Part shown: positions 28,106 to 37,643 of the stretch, in pieces
Layout of the letters: each line of letters begins with the position of its first letter
How positions within the stretch are numbered: the stretch's first letter is position 1
Assembly: GCA_009711805.1 (NCBI GenBank)
Contig: VEMX01000004.1
Location: 1-64,000, forward strand
Direction: 5' to 3'
DNA length: 64,000 nucleotides
From: Balneolaceae bacterium
GTDB taxonomy: Bacteria; Bacteroidota; Rhodothermia; Balneolales; Balneolaceae
Program-made: the position numbers and the translations under genes
Notes under the pieces: generated by a model
The model's input: the letters and a program-made list of their open reading frames with translations, nothing else
Databases searched by the model: none
Told to the model about the DNA's origin: nothing

Positions 28106-28450
28106 ATGTTAATAGTACAAATATTTGTCCCCTAACTGAAGGTAAAAATAAAAAAACTGCCGACTGATGGGTTATCCAGGATGTCTCTAACTTGTAGGAT
28201 TAGATCTACTATAAGCAGGATAACTTAATCACCAAACCGGCAGTTATTCTTCATTTAAACACATTTCAAAAAGCAATGTTCCTTCTTAAGAAATATTTAA
28301 TATAGTGTTAAAAAATCAGCACTTATCTATCCTTTAAGAATATAGGAAACAACGGTGCTAACATAACAAAATCTTATAAAAATGCTATAAAGAATTTAGA
28401 AAAGAAGTAAAAAAAGGAAGCGCTTTAATTAAGAAAGGTGCTGATTGTCC
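28106..28450. repeat. Spacer holding a 91-bp nested inverted repeat (28155-28245)
   Basis: AACTGCCG (28155-28162) pairs with CGGCAGTT (28238-28245). Inside, GTTATCC (28171-28177) pairs with GGATAAC (28218-28224). The stem is interrupted by loops, and A- and T-rich flanks extend it. It may terminate the zinc-ribbon gene or be a small repeat element. No gene is seen in 28106-28450. Confidence 0.55.
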
Positions 28451-28684
28451 TTAAAAGCGAAATAGTCGGGAGAAAAAAGAAGTGATTGGCTTTCGGTTTT
28501 TTTGATCTGATTCGTCAAGTTTCTTTTTTTTGACGTCTATCTGAATTTTACAACGTTGACAAACAGATAAAGATTTACCTTTATAGTTCGTTGTTTCAAG
28601 CCTCACTTTAAATCCATGAAGAGGGTGAGCTTGTCCAGCCTCTGCTTGGCATCTGTCACATTTGGAGATTTTCTTATTAGTCAT
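28451..28684 (-). CDS. Small protein with two CxxC pairs
   Basis: 77 residues. Two metal-binding-like pairs, SKCDRCQAE near the start and SVCQRCKIQ near residue 42, are separated by about 32 residues, as in zinc ribbons. The C-terminus is very basic (KKKKLDESDQKNRK, then FFSRLFRF). I do not recognise a named family. The stop-free frame, an ATG and the paired cysteines support a real gene. Confidence 0.55.
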   Translation of the reverse strand: MTNKKISKCDRCQAEAGQAHPLHGFKVRLETTNYKGKSLSVCQRCKIQIDVKKKKLDESDQKNRKPITSFFSRLFRF

Positions 28685-28831
28685 AACCCCATTCTTTTAC
28701 TGTAAATATGAACCCAATTTGTTGCTGTAAACCCAAGTGTATGTTTACATTAAAAAAGTTTTACATTAATAAAAAATTAGAAAAGTTCAATATTGACCTA
28801 AGCCCAAGTCTGCTTTTTGGCTAAAATAAAA

Positions 28832-28855
28832 AGAGCCTACTGTAGAGTAGGCTCT
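28832..28855 (-). terminator. Terminator after eno
   Basis: AGAGCCTACT-GTAG-AGTAGGCTCT, a perfect 10-bp stem. On the minus strand it is followed by a T-rich run (complement of 28823-28831). It sits 31 bases past the eno stop. Confidence 0.9.
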
Positions 28856-28885
28856 GGCAAGAGTGGTGGATAAAGGTGATTTTTT

Positions 28886-30220
<1,335 letters not shown>

Positions 30221-30296
30221 TTAACATGTCCGTAAAGCACATTCACAGATAGATTTTGTAAATTACGCCAAATCAAAAAATAAAAGAGCTTTCATT

Positions 30297-30983
30297 TTGT
30301 CTGAACAACATCCCTGGATTATTCTTTTCGATATAGACGGCACATTACTTACGGTAAACAGTAATTTCAGCAGGCCAATGCTGAGGGAGATTCTGAATGA
30401 GCTTGAGATTGATTATCCCCAAATGGAGCAGGATACATTTTCCGGGCGAACAGATCACGATATTTTTACTTCGTTCCTGGTAAATCATAATTATGATCAG
30501 CAGTTATATTATGCGTTAAAACAACGATACCTTAAATGCCTGAAAACTCGCCTGAAAGAATCTCATGTTTCCAGGCACAATAATGTAGATGAGACAATTC
30601 GGTTTTTTTCAGGAACGGAATATGTAAAGGGGTTGCTTACCGGGAACTATCCCGCTGCTGCCGCACTAAAGTTAAAGGCTGCAAACATTGATTATAATTT
30701 TTCAGTAGAGGCTTTTGGAGAGCATGACCGGGATCGAAACCGATTACCGTATTTAGCTGTTGATCAGGTGAAACAGGAGATGGGCATTAACCCGGATCCT
30801 TCAAGGTTTATCGTGATTGGGGATACTCCCCGGGATATAATTTGTGGAAAAAAAGCGGGGATGAAAGTGGTTTCAGTAACCACAGGTAAATTTGATGCCG
30901 AAGAATTGGCAAAACATCAGCCGGATGTAATTATTGATAGCCTGGCCAAACCGGAACAGTGGTTTCCCAGGATATCCGGATAA
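30297..30983 (+). CDS. HAD-family phosphatase
   Basis: 228 residues, TTG start. The HAD motif I is FDIDGTLL (nucleophile Asp). Motif II is GLLTGNYP. The motif III/IV area is IVIGDTPRDIICGKKAGM. The helical cap lies between about residues 20 and 95. The layout fits phosphoglycolate phosphatase-like enzymes; the true substrate cannot be told. It is transcribed divergently from eno, with a 124-base shared promoter region. Confidence 0.85.
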   Translation: MSEQHPWIILFDIDGTLLTVNSNFSRPMLREILNELEIDYPQMEQDTFSGRTDHDIFTSFLVNHNYDQQLYYALKQRYLKCLKTRLKESHVSRHNNVDETIRFFSGTEYVKGLLTGNYPAAAALKLKAANIDYNFSVEAFGEHDRDRNRLPYLAVDQVKQEMGINPDPSRFIVIGDTPRDIICGKKAGMKVVSVTTGKFDAEELAKHQPDVIIDSLAKPEQWFPRISG

Positions 30984-30997
30984 AACGATTCAATAGA

Positions 30998-31804
30998 TTA
31001 CCACATCCAGCCAAACACAAAGGTAATTTGGGCTGAACCAAAATATTTACGGGGAGCATTTGCTTCCTCCATAATCAATTCTCCAAGATCGTTATACTGA
31101 GGGACTCCATTATCGAACACAGGTTTCTGGGGTTCCAGAATTTGTATCCCATTGTTGTAATAGTTCATGGTAAAGCCAAACTGTATGGTACTTAGATTGC
31201 TGAAGTTCTCACCAAAGTCGATGCCTATAGCCGTTTCTCCGCCTATGCCCCAGTGTGTTTCAGATTCGTTAAATCCACTAAATATATCATTAACTCTCTC
31301 TTCAAATCCATAAACAAAACGATCATTTTCTCTAAAACCATTGTTGTTGACGTCTGAGAAATAAGGATAGGAAATGGTGAAAACCGGACCGGCACTTAAA
31401 GTAGAAAACACTCTGAAGTTATCGGCAATGTCTTTGGCAAAGAATCTTTTCTTTAAGCCAAAATACAAAGGAAAAGATATTGCCCGCTGATATTTATTGG
31501 GGATAGTTCGAAATCCAAAGCTGTAATTGACGAATGTTTGTTCGGAAGGATCTTTGAGGCTTGCAATTTTAAAAGTTATAAGCGCTTCATTATAAGGACG
31601 TATACCTTTCCGAAATTGTGCGCCGGCACCAAAGCCAAAGTCACTTAGGTTAAGGCTGATACCAAATCCCGTTGTATATCCTTCGTTAAACAAACTACGA
31701 GGATTATCCTTTTTCTGGACGGCTGGCTCTCCAAATTGTGCATATGTTGAACTAGAAAAGGCAAGCAGGCTGAATAATACTGCAAATAGTAGTGAATTTT
31801 TCAT
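30998..31804 (-). CDS. Predicted outer-membrane beta-barrel protein
   Basis: 268 residues with a signal peptide (residues 1-22, SSSTYAQ). Alternating strands such as GFGISLNLSDFGFGAGAQF and TIQFGFTMNYYNNGIQIL end in FGSAQITFVFGWMW, a typical barrel C-terminus with a final aromatic residue. No recognised family. It converges with the HAD gene at 30983, with a 14-base gap. Confidence 0.6.
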   Translation of the reverse strand: MKNSLLFAVLFSLLAFSSSTYAQFGEPAVQKKDNPRSLFNEGYTTGFGISLNLSDFGFGAGAQFRKGIRPYNEALITFKIASLKDPSEQTFVNYSFGFRTIPNKYQRAISFPLYFGLKKRFFAKDIADNFRVFSTLSAGPVFTISYPYFSDVNNNGFRENDRFVYGFEERVNDIFSGFNESETHWGIGGETAIGIDFGENFSNLSTIQFGFTMNYYNNGIQILEPQKPVFDNGVPQYNDLGELIMEEANAPRKYFGSAQITFVFGWMW

Positions 31805-31961
31805 GGATGATGCAGGTTTTTTGTATGCATGGATGTATATTGTAACGTTAAAAACGAAAAATAATTCATTTTCTTATTGTGTTAAGTCAATAACATGTTA
31901 TTTTCCGCAAAATTTTCGAAAATAAAACTCACAATAAACTAACTAATTCAAGCTACAAAGC

Positions 31962-32348
31962 ATGAATTCACACACAACTTATTTTGTATTTGGACCAACC
32001 GCAACGCTTCGCAGGATGTCTTCCAAATTATTTAAAGAACAACAGCCCAAATTTCTATACGAATATTCTCCGGAAGATAGTTCCGAAACCATCTATGTAG
32101 CCGTCTACGAAGAGTATGAAAAACAGATCAATTCCAGTGTTACCCTTACCTGCATAATTGAAAGTTCAGGCAAGCATAACAAAATTGTTCTGAAAAAAAC
32201 AGGCGGCCGAATGGGATTCAGAGGAAGCTCGTTGTCGGAAGAGAGGAATATTGAAGCTGATGTAGTAGACTTTATTCTGGATTTCAGCAAGCGTCACGGT
32301 TTAACTCTTCAGGAAGAAAAGACGTCAGCCGAAAAAGGAGAAGAGTAG
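31962..32348 (+). CDS. Conserved-looking protein of unknown function upstream of prmC
   Basis: 128 residues, soluble, no signal peptide. It begins MNSHTTYFVFGPTATLRRMS. A two-layer alpha/beta fold seems likely, with strands such as SSVTLTCIIESSG and KIVLKKTGGRMGFRGSSL and a C-terminal helix DVVDFILDFSKRHGL. The stop is 4 bases before the prmC start, so the two genes are probably co-expressed. I do not recognise the family. Confidence 0.6.
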   Translation: MNSHTTYFVFGPTATLRRMSSKLFKEQQPKFLYEYSPEDSSETIYVAVYEEYEKQINSSVTLTCIIESSGKHNKIVLKKTGGRMGFRGSSLSEERNIEADVVDFILDFSKRHGLTLQEEKTSAEKGEE

Positions 32349-32352
32349 TTTA

Positions 32353-33213
32353 ATGGCTGAAGTTCCATCTGTTTGGACCGTTTTATCCATGATGGAATGG
32401 GCTACTGCCTTTTTTGAAGAAAAAAATATTCGTTCTCCACGTTTAAGTATTGAGTGGTTACTAGCAGAAACTTTATCCGTAAAGCGGCTGGATTTGTATA
32501 TGTTATATGATCGGCCGCTGTCGGAAGATGAGCTCAATTTGTTGAGGCCAATGGTAAAAAGGCGTGCACTGCACGAACCCCTGCAATATATTACAGGAGA
32601 GACCGAGTTCTACAAAGCAACTATTAAAGTAGAGCCTGGGGTTTTAATTCCCCGTCCGGAAACAGAGCAGTTAGTCGAACTTGTTCTGGGAGAACATGGT
32701 CTGCAAGAAAACCTCAAAGTCCTGGATATTGGAACAGGTTCCGGGTGTATTCCCATTGCTTTAAAAAGTCAGCAGCCTTCATGGAAGGTATATGCAACAG
32801 ATATTTCTGTTGATGCTCTTGGGATTGCCAAAAAGAATGCTACGCTAAATGAAGTAAATATTACCTTTCTTAAAGACGATATTCTAAACCCGTCATACTT
32901 TGAGCCTGATGAGTTTTTCGATCTGATCATTTCGAATCCTCCTTATATATTAAAAGAGGAAAAAGAAATACTTGATGAAGAGGTGAAAAAGTATGAGCCC
33001 GAGCGTGCTCTTTTTTGTTCATCTACCGAACAAATGTATGGAGGAATCCAGAAATTTGCGCGGCAACATCTCCAGCAAAAGGGAGAATTATATTTGGAGT
33101 TACATGAGATTCATGCCGAACAAGTGGAGAAGCTTTTTACAGAGAAAGACTGGCAGGTTCACCTTGAACAAGACTACGATAGAAAGCCAAGGTTTTTGAA
33201 GGCAAGTAAATAA
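32353..33213 (+). CDS. prmC: Release factor glutamine methyltransferase
   Basis: 286 residues. It methylates the GGQ glutamine of release factors. The N-terminal helical domain is followed by ITGETEFYKATIKVEPGVLIPRPETE and the SAM-binding DIGTGSGCIPIAL. The catalytic NPPYIL motif is near residue 198. GIQKFARQHL fits the family end. It follows the 128-residue gene closely and borders the likely oriC. Confidence 0.95.
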   Translation: MAEVPSVWTVLSMMEWATAFFEEKNIRSPRLSIEWLLAETLSVKRLDLYMLYDRPLSEDELNLLRPMVKRRALHEPLQYITGETEFYKATIKVEPGVLIPRPETEQLVELVLGEHGLQENLKVLDIGTGSGCIPIALKSQQPSWKVYATDISVDALGIAKKNATLNEVNITFLKDDILNPSYFEPDEFFDLIISNPPYILKEEKEILDEEVKKYEPERALFCSSTEQMYGGIQKFARQHLQQKGELYLELHEIHAEQVEKLFTEKDWQVHLEQDYDRKPRFLKASK

Positions 33214-33239
33214 AAAAATCACTGGAATTTTTCAAATTT

Positions 33240-33591
33240 TCTCCCCAAAAAAACTTACATTAAAAATGTGGAAAACTTGTGGAAAAGTATTTCATAAGAA
33301 TTCAGGATGAAACAAACTTAGGCTCAGCCAGTGTTATGGCAATATTAACTCAGGAGTACTTGCTTTTTACAAAGTTATTGAATCTTGTTTAATCCTTTGC
33401 ATAGCAGCGACTTATGGAATATAAAGGAGTGTGGATAACTTTTTAAGCGCTGCTAAACTATGGTTTGACATGTGTCCAATAAATCATCATTTTCATCTTC
33501 GAAGAAAGCCAGTAGAGGTGTTTTTTGGTGTGGATAACTGGCATTAGTGATTAGGATATAAATTTTTATACATTTCTGGAGGAATAAGTAA
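33240..33591. other. oriC: Probable chromosomal replication origin (oriC)
   Basis: A 378-base gene-free AT-rich gap directly before dnaA. It has two perfect DnaA boxes, TGTGGATAA at 33430-33438 and 33529-33537, and two one-mismatch boxes, TGTGGAAAA at 33267-33275 and 33278-33286. All lie in the same orientation. An AT-rich stretch around 33350-33400 could unwind. GC-skew data would be needed to confirm it. Confidence 0.7.
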
Positions 33592-35037
33592 TTGCACGTG
33601 GTATCGGCTGAATCAGCATGGGAAAAGTGTCTCGATATTGTAAAGGATAATATTAGTTATCAAAAGTATAAATCTTGGTTTGAACCGATAAAACCGGTTT
33701 CCTTGAAAGAGGGTACACTCACCATACAGGTTCCAAGTCAGTTTTGGTACGAATGGCTTGAGGAACATTACTATAATATGTTGAGATCTACCCTGGCCAA
33801 GGTGTTAGGGCCGGAAGGGAAATTGGAGTACTCTATAGTTATGGAAAAATCGGAGCAGTTTGAGAATAATCGATCAGTTCGTATGCCCCAGCGGCCGATG
33901 GGACCGGTAGAGCCACAAGAATCGAACGGATACCCCGAGTACTACCCCGAAAGAATTGAAAACCCCTTTGTAATACCGGGAATCCGAAAAACAAAAATAG
34001 ATTCCAACCTTAATAACAGCTATGTATTTGAACGGTTCATCGAAGGTGATTGTAATCGGCTTGCCCGTTCTGCTGCTATGGCTATAGCGGATAACCCCGG
34101 AAGCAATTCGTTTAACCCATTTTTTGTATATGGGCCTACCGGTTTAGGTAAAACCCACCTTGTGCAAAGTATTGGGAATAAAATTAAAGAGAAGTTCGGA
34201 GAAGAAAAATCAGTACTATATATATCATCTGAAGCATTTACCAACGAGTTTGTTCATGCTATTCGAAATAACCGGGCCAGCGAATTCTCTATGTTTTACC
34301 GAAATATTGACGTATTAATGGTAGATGATATCCAGTTTTTTAGCGGTAAAGAAAAAACACAGGAAGAGTTTTTCCATATTTTTAATGCACTTCATCAGGA
34401 TGGAAAACAAATTATCCTGAGTAGTGATCGTGCCCCCAAAGATGTACCCGATATTGAAGAGCGGCTGATCTCCCGTTTTAGCTGGGGATTAAGTGCAGAC
34501 CTTAAGATGCCGGAATATGAAACCCGCTATGCAATCCTGGAACGCAAAGCGAATGACAATGGCATAGAAATAGACCCGGAAATCATAGAGTTTATCGCTC
34601 ACAATTTTAAGTCGAATGTTCGAGACCTTGAAGGGGCTATCATCAAGCTGCTTGCTCATGCTTCTCTGCAAAGCATTGATGACATTGACTTGGCTATGGC
34701 CAAGCGCGTGCTCAAGGATATGGTGAAGGAATCACACACGCAGATTTCAATAGAATCTATTCAGAATTATGTGTGTGATTATTTTGGGATTGATACAAAT
34801 AAGGTTCGGGAAAAAACACGTAAACAGGAAATTGTAGAAGCCCGCCAAATTGCTATGTATCTATCCAAAAAATTCACCAAATCGAGCTTAAAAACTATTG
34901 GATTACATTTTGGGGGAAGAGATCACTCTACAGTAATACATGCTATCTCTACTGTAGAAGAACGTATTTCTACCAGCGCTAAGCACAAGCGGATGGTAGA
35001 GGAATTACATCAACGAATAGAAGTAGCCAGTTTGTAA
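33592..35037 (+). CDS. dnaA: Chromosomal replication initiator DnaA
   Basis: 481 residues. The start is TTG at 33592, chosen because GGAGG lies 9 bases before it; a GTG two codons on is too far. Domain I (residues 4-80, WEKCLDIVKDNISYQKYKSW) is followed by a short linker. The AAA+ domain has Walker A GPTGLGKTHLVQSIG and Walker B VLMVDDIQFF. The C-terminal DNA-binding signature is FGGRDHSTVIHAI. It is followed immediately by folB (stop TAA then ATG). Confidence 0.97.
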   Translation: MHVVSAESAWEKCLDIVKDNISYQKYKSWFEPIKPVSLKEGTLTIQVPSQFWYEWLEEHYYNMLRSTLAKVLGPEGKLEYSIVMEKSEQFENNRSVRMPQRPMGPVEPQESNGYPEYYPERIENPFVIPGIRKTKIDSNLNNSYVFERFIEGDCNRLARSAAMAIADNPGSNSFNPFFVYGPTGLGKTHLVQSIGNKIKEKFGEEKSVLYISSEAFTNEFVHAIRNNRASEFSMFYRNIDVLMVDDIQFFSGKEKTQEEFFHIFNALHQDGKQIILSSDRAPKDVPDIEERLISRFSWGLSADLKMPEYETRYAILERKANDNGIEIDPEIIEFIAHNFKSNVRDLEGAIIKLLAHASLQSIDDIDLAMAKRVLKDMVKESHTQISIESIQNYVCDYFGIDTNKVREKTRKQEIVEARQIAMYLSKKFTKSSLKTIGLHFGGRDHSTVIHAISTVEERISTSAKHKRMVEELHQRIEVASL

Positions 35038-35397
35038 ATGGAAACCCTTAATATAAAGGGAATGAAGTTCCGGGGCTTTCATGGAGTACACGCTCATGAA
35101 AAGAAAGAGGGCAACGACTTCGAGGTAGATGTAATTATTGATTGTAATCTTTCGGAAGCTGCAAAAAAAGACGACCTTTCCGCTACCATTGATTATGTGC
35201 AAATAGAAGCGATCGCAAAACAAGTAATGGAAGGCCCTTCAGTAAACCTGATTGAGCACCTGGCTCTGCAGCTGGGTTCCAAAATGAAGGAAATGTTTGC
35301 CCTCCTGAATGAGTTTGAAGTGCGAATCCGAAAACTAAATCCTCCAATTGGCACAGAAACAGATTATACCGAAGTGAGGATGAGATGGCCCAGGTAG
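35038..35397 (+). CDS. folB: Dihydroneopterin aldolase
   Basis: 119 residues. It acts in folate synthesis, splitting dihydroneopterin. It shows MKFRGFHGVHAHEKKEGNDFEVD, with the conserved Gly-His-Gly-like turn. Next come DYVQIEAIAKQVM and LIEHLALQLG, then the C-terminal VRIRKLNPPIG. It abuts dnaA and overlaps folK by 13 bases, so the order dnaA-folB-folK is one tight unit. Confidence 0.9.
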   Translation: METLNIKGMKFRGFHGVHAHEKKEGNDFEVDVIIDCNLSEAAKKDDLSATIDYVQIEAIAKQVMEGPSVNLIEHLALQLGSKMKEMFALLNEFEVRIRKLNPPIGTETDYTEVRMRWPR

Positions 35398-35873
35398 TAT
35401 TGGCACTTGGATCAAATCTGAATAACCCCCATCAGCAATTACAACAAGCCCTTAAATTCTTATCTTCCATCTCAGAAACGGAGGTTAAATGCTCACCTAT
35501 ATATATATCAGAGCCGGTGGGGCCTGCCGACCACGATTTCTTAAATGCGGTGGTGATCATTGAAACCGGGGATGCTCCCAATGAACTTCTGGAGATGTTA
35601 AAAGAGCAGGAACAAAAACAAGGACGCCCTTCCCGCTACCCCAAGTGGACCGCCCGGACAATTGATCTCGATATTATCGGCTATGATGACTTGGTCATTG
35701 AAACAGATAGTCTTATCATACCCCATCGGGAATATACTGAGCGATTGTTTGTTCTATTACCTCTGAGGGATGTTTTGCCCCAATGGACAGACCCGGCAAC
35801 CGCACAAGATATTGATACACTGATAAAACAGGCTCCGGAAATAAAGATATCTCAAACGACATTAGAATGGTAG
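35385..35873 (+). CDS. folK: HPPK (2-amino-4-hydroxy-6-hydroxymethyldihydropteridine diphosphokinase)
   Basis: 162 residues. It adds pyrophosphate to hydroxymethyl-dihydropterin, the step after FolB. It starts VVLALGSNLNNPHQQL. PVGPADHDFLNAVVIIET and RYPKWTARTIDLDIIGYDD are family motifs, the last with the two Mg-binding aspartates. It overlaps folB and lies 3 bases before the kinase gene. Confidence 0.94.
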   Translation: MAQVVLALGSNLNNPHQQLQQALKFLSSISETEVKCSPIYISEPVGPADHDFLNAVVIIETGDAPNELLEMLKEQEQKQGRPSRYPKWTARTIDLDIIGYDDLVIETDSLIIPHREYTERLFVLLPLRDVLPQWTDPATAQDIDTLIKQAPEIKISQTTLEW

Positions 35874-35876
35874 GTA

Positions 35877-36518
35877 ATGCCCAATCAATTTGACTTTATT
35901 GCTATTGAAGGTGTGATTGGTGCGGGGAAAACTTCTCTGGCCAGGTTATTGGCAGAGCGACAAAATGCCCGTTTGGTATTAGAGGAATTCAAAGATAATC
36001 CCTTTTTGCCGAAGTTCTATGAAGATCGTGAACGGTATGCTTTTCAGACACAGTTGGCTTTCCTGGCCAGCCGGTTTAAGCAGCAGGACAATATGATGAG
36101 TAAAGACCTGTTTCATGAACTCACAATTTCGGATTATATCTTCGAAAAAGATCGCATCTTTGCCCGGTTGAACCTGGATCAGGATGAGCTGGCACTTTAT
36201 GATAATATTTTCAACATCATGACAGGTATAGCTGCCCAGCCCGATCTTATTATATATATACAATCGTCGGTAGATAGGCTGATGGAGAATATTAATAATC
36301 GTGGACGAGAATATGAGCAGCAAATATCGCGGGAATATATCCAGGAATTAAATGATGCTTATAATCATTTCTTTCACCATTATACCCGATCTCCGCTGAT
36401 TATTTTAAATGCTACCGAGGTTGATTTTGTTGATAATCAGGAGCACCTGGTTTATATAGAAGAACAGATATTTGAAAACCCTATACATACCAATACGCAC
36501 CTACACATAGCACCGTAG
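35877..36518 (+). CDS. Deoxynucleoside kinase
   Basis: 213 residues with a P-loop, FIAIEGVIGAGKTSLARLLAE at the start. A DRERYAFQTQLAFLASRFKQ helix, a substrate-pocket ISDYIFEKDRIFARLNL segment and the lid SSVDRLMENINNRGREYEQ follow. This is the dNK/dGK family that phosphorylates deoxynucleosides for salvage. The exact base preference is not clear. It lies in the folate unit by position only. Confidence 0.88.
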   Translation: MPNQFDFIAIEGVIGAGKTSLARLLAERQNARLVLEEFKDNPFLPKFYEDRERYAFQTQLAFLASRFKQQDNMMSKDLFHELTISDYIFEKDRIFARLNLDQDELALYDNIFNIMTGIAAQPDLIIYIQSSVDRLMENINNRGREYEQQISREYIQELNDAYNHFFHHYTRSPLIILNATEVDFVDNQEHLVYIEEQIFENPIHTNTHLHIAP

Positions 36519-36520
36519 CA

Positions 36521-36730
36521 ATGTTAAAGACTTTAATACTACTTATTGGGTTGTACTTTCTGGTAAGATATATACGTGGATTGTTTTTACCTTCCACTAA
36601 GAAAAAAACAACTCAGTTCAACTTTTTTAGAGGACAAGGTCCGAGAAGCGGACACACTCGCAAAAAAAGTATAGACCAAATAGAAGAAGCTGAATACGAA
36701 GACATTTCAGATAAAGAGAAAAACGTATGA
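36521..36730 (+). CDS. Small membrane protein, DUF4834-like
   Basis: 69 residues. One N-terminal helix (LKTLILLIGLYFLVRYIRGL, then FLP) is followed by a polar basic stretch and an acidic C-terminus, IEEAEYEDISDKEKN. This pattern is common in DUF4834 of Bacteroidota. Its end overlaps the start of the TPR gene (ATGA at 36727). Function unknown. Confidence 0.65.
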   Translation: MLKTLILLIGLYFLVRYIRGLFLPSTKKKTTQFNFFRGQGPRSGHTRKKSIDQIEEAEYEDISDKEKNV

Positions 36731-37284
36731 ATTTCGAAGAGAAATTAAACAAAGGATTTGAATTACTAAGAGAAAAAGAAATCGACTATGCTTTAGATGT
36801 AGCCAGGGAACTTCAGAAAGAAGATCCCGAATCTCATGAGGCTCATTACTTAGAGGCATTAGTTATGCAACAGCTCAATCAGTACGAAGAGGCCACCAAA
36901 GCCATTCAGAAAGCACTCGAGATTGAAGGAGATAATGCTGCGTATTATAACCTGCGTGGAAATGTACGCATGCAAGTCGAAAAGCTTGACGAAGCTGAAG
37001 AGGATTTTGACAGAGCTATTGAACTCAATGATACCCCGGCGGCACACCGTAACAAAGTAATGCTGATGCTTATGACCGACCGCGGGCAGGATGCAATTCC
37101 CTACCTTATTAAACGCATTAAGGAAAGTCCCCAGGATCCCGAAAACTGGATACTGATGGGCGATATGATTAAAAAGGGCGGACAGGAAGATAAAGCCAGA
37201 ACCTACTACGAACAGGCCTTAAAAATTGACCCCGATAACGACTATGCCCGGCGACAGTTGGAAGAAGAAGGGGATGTATTTTAA
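36727..37284 (+). CDS. TPR-repeat protein
   Basis: 185 residues, no signal peptide. Four tetratricopeptide-like units can be followed: EKEIDYALDVARELQKEDPE, QQLNQYEEATKAIQKALEIE, then NVRMQVEKLDEAEEDFDRAI, and GDMIKKGGQEDKARTYYEQA near the end. It probably scaffolds other proteins in the cytoplasm. It is the last gene of the dnaA-to-TPR run, with a terminator about 100 bases later. Confidence 0.85.
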   Translation: MNFEEKLNKGFELLREKEIDYALDVARELQKEDPESHEAHYLEALVMQQLNQYEEATKAIQKALEIEGDNAAYYNLRGNVRMQVEKLDEAEEDFDRAIELNDTPAAHRNKVMLMLMTDRGQDAIPYLIKRIKESPQDPENWILMGDMIKKGGQEDKARTYYEQALKIDPDNDYARRQLEEEGDVF

Positions 37285-37387
37285 CATTTTTATCGGGTTA
37301 GAACTATGGGATTGAAGGCGTCGTCTCTCTTATGAATAGTAACTTCGCCTAAACCTGAAGGTTATGTCCGATAGGATGTACTTCGAT

Positions 37388-37415
37388 AAACCCCGTTCAT
37401 ATGGACGGGGTTTTT
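37388..37415 (+). terminator. Terminator after the TPR gene
   Basis: AAACCCCGT ... ACGGGGTTT, followed by TT, then G. Nine-bp stem with an eight-base loop. It probably ends the dnaA-folB-folK-dNK-TPR run. Confidence 0.85.
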
Positions 37416-37583
37416 GTATACAGAGTAACACATGGTGCTTTACTCCTCCTGTAGTAAAGCAGAAATTGCTCTCACTAAATCCTCCCTGCCTCTCGGATCT
37501 TCACAATGAAATTGAGAGAGTTTAACGGGCTTTTCCTAATCCCCCCAAGGTTTGGACCCTGGCAATTGATTGCTAATAAGCAA

Positions 37584-37614
37584 AAAACCCCACCCGATTA
37601 AGGAATGGGGTTTT
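37584..37614 (-). terminator. Terminator after the chelatase-like gene
   Basis: AAAACCCCA ... TGGGGTTTT with a 13-base loop, 30 bases beyond the stop at 37644. On the minus strand, T residues (complement of 37582-37587) follow the stem. Confidence 0.7.
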
Positions 37615-37643
37615 CATTGGGTTAACAATTGTAAACTTGTTAC

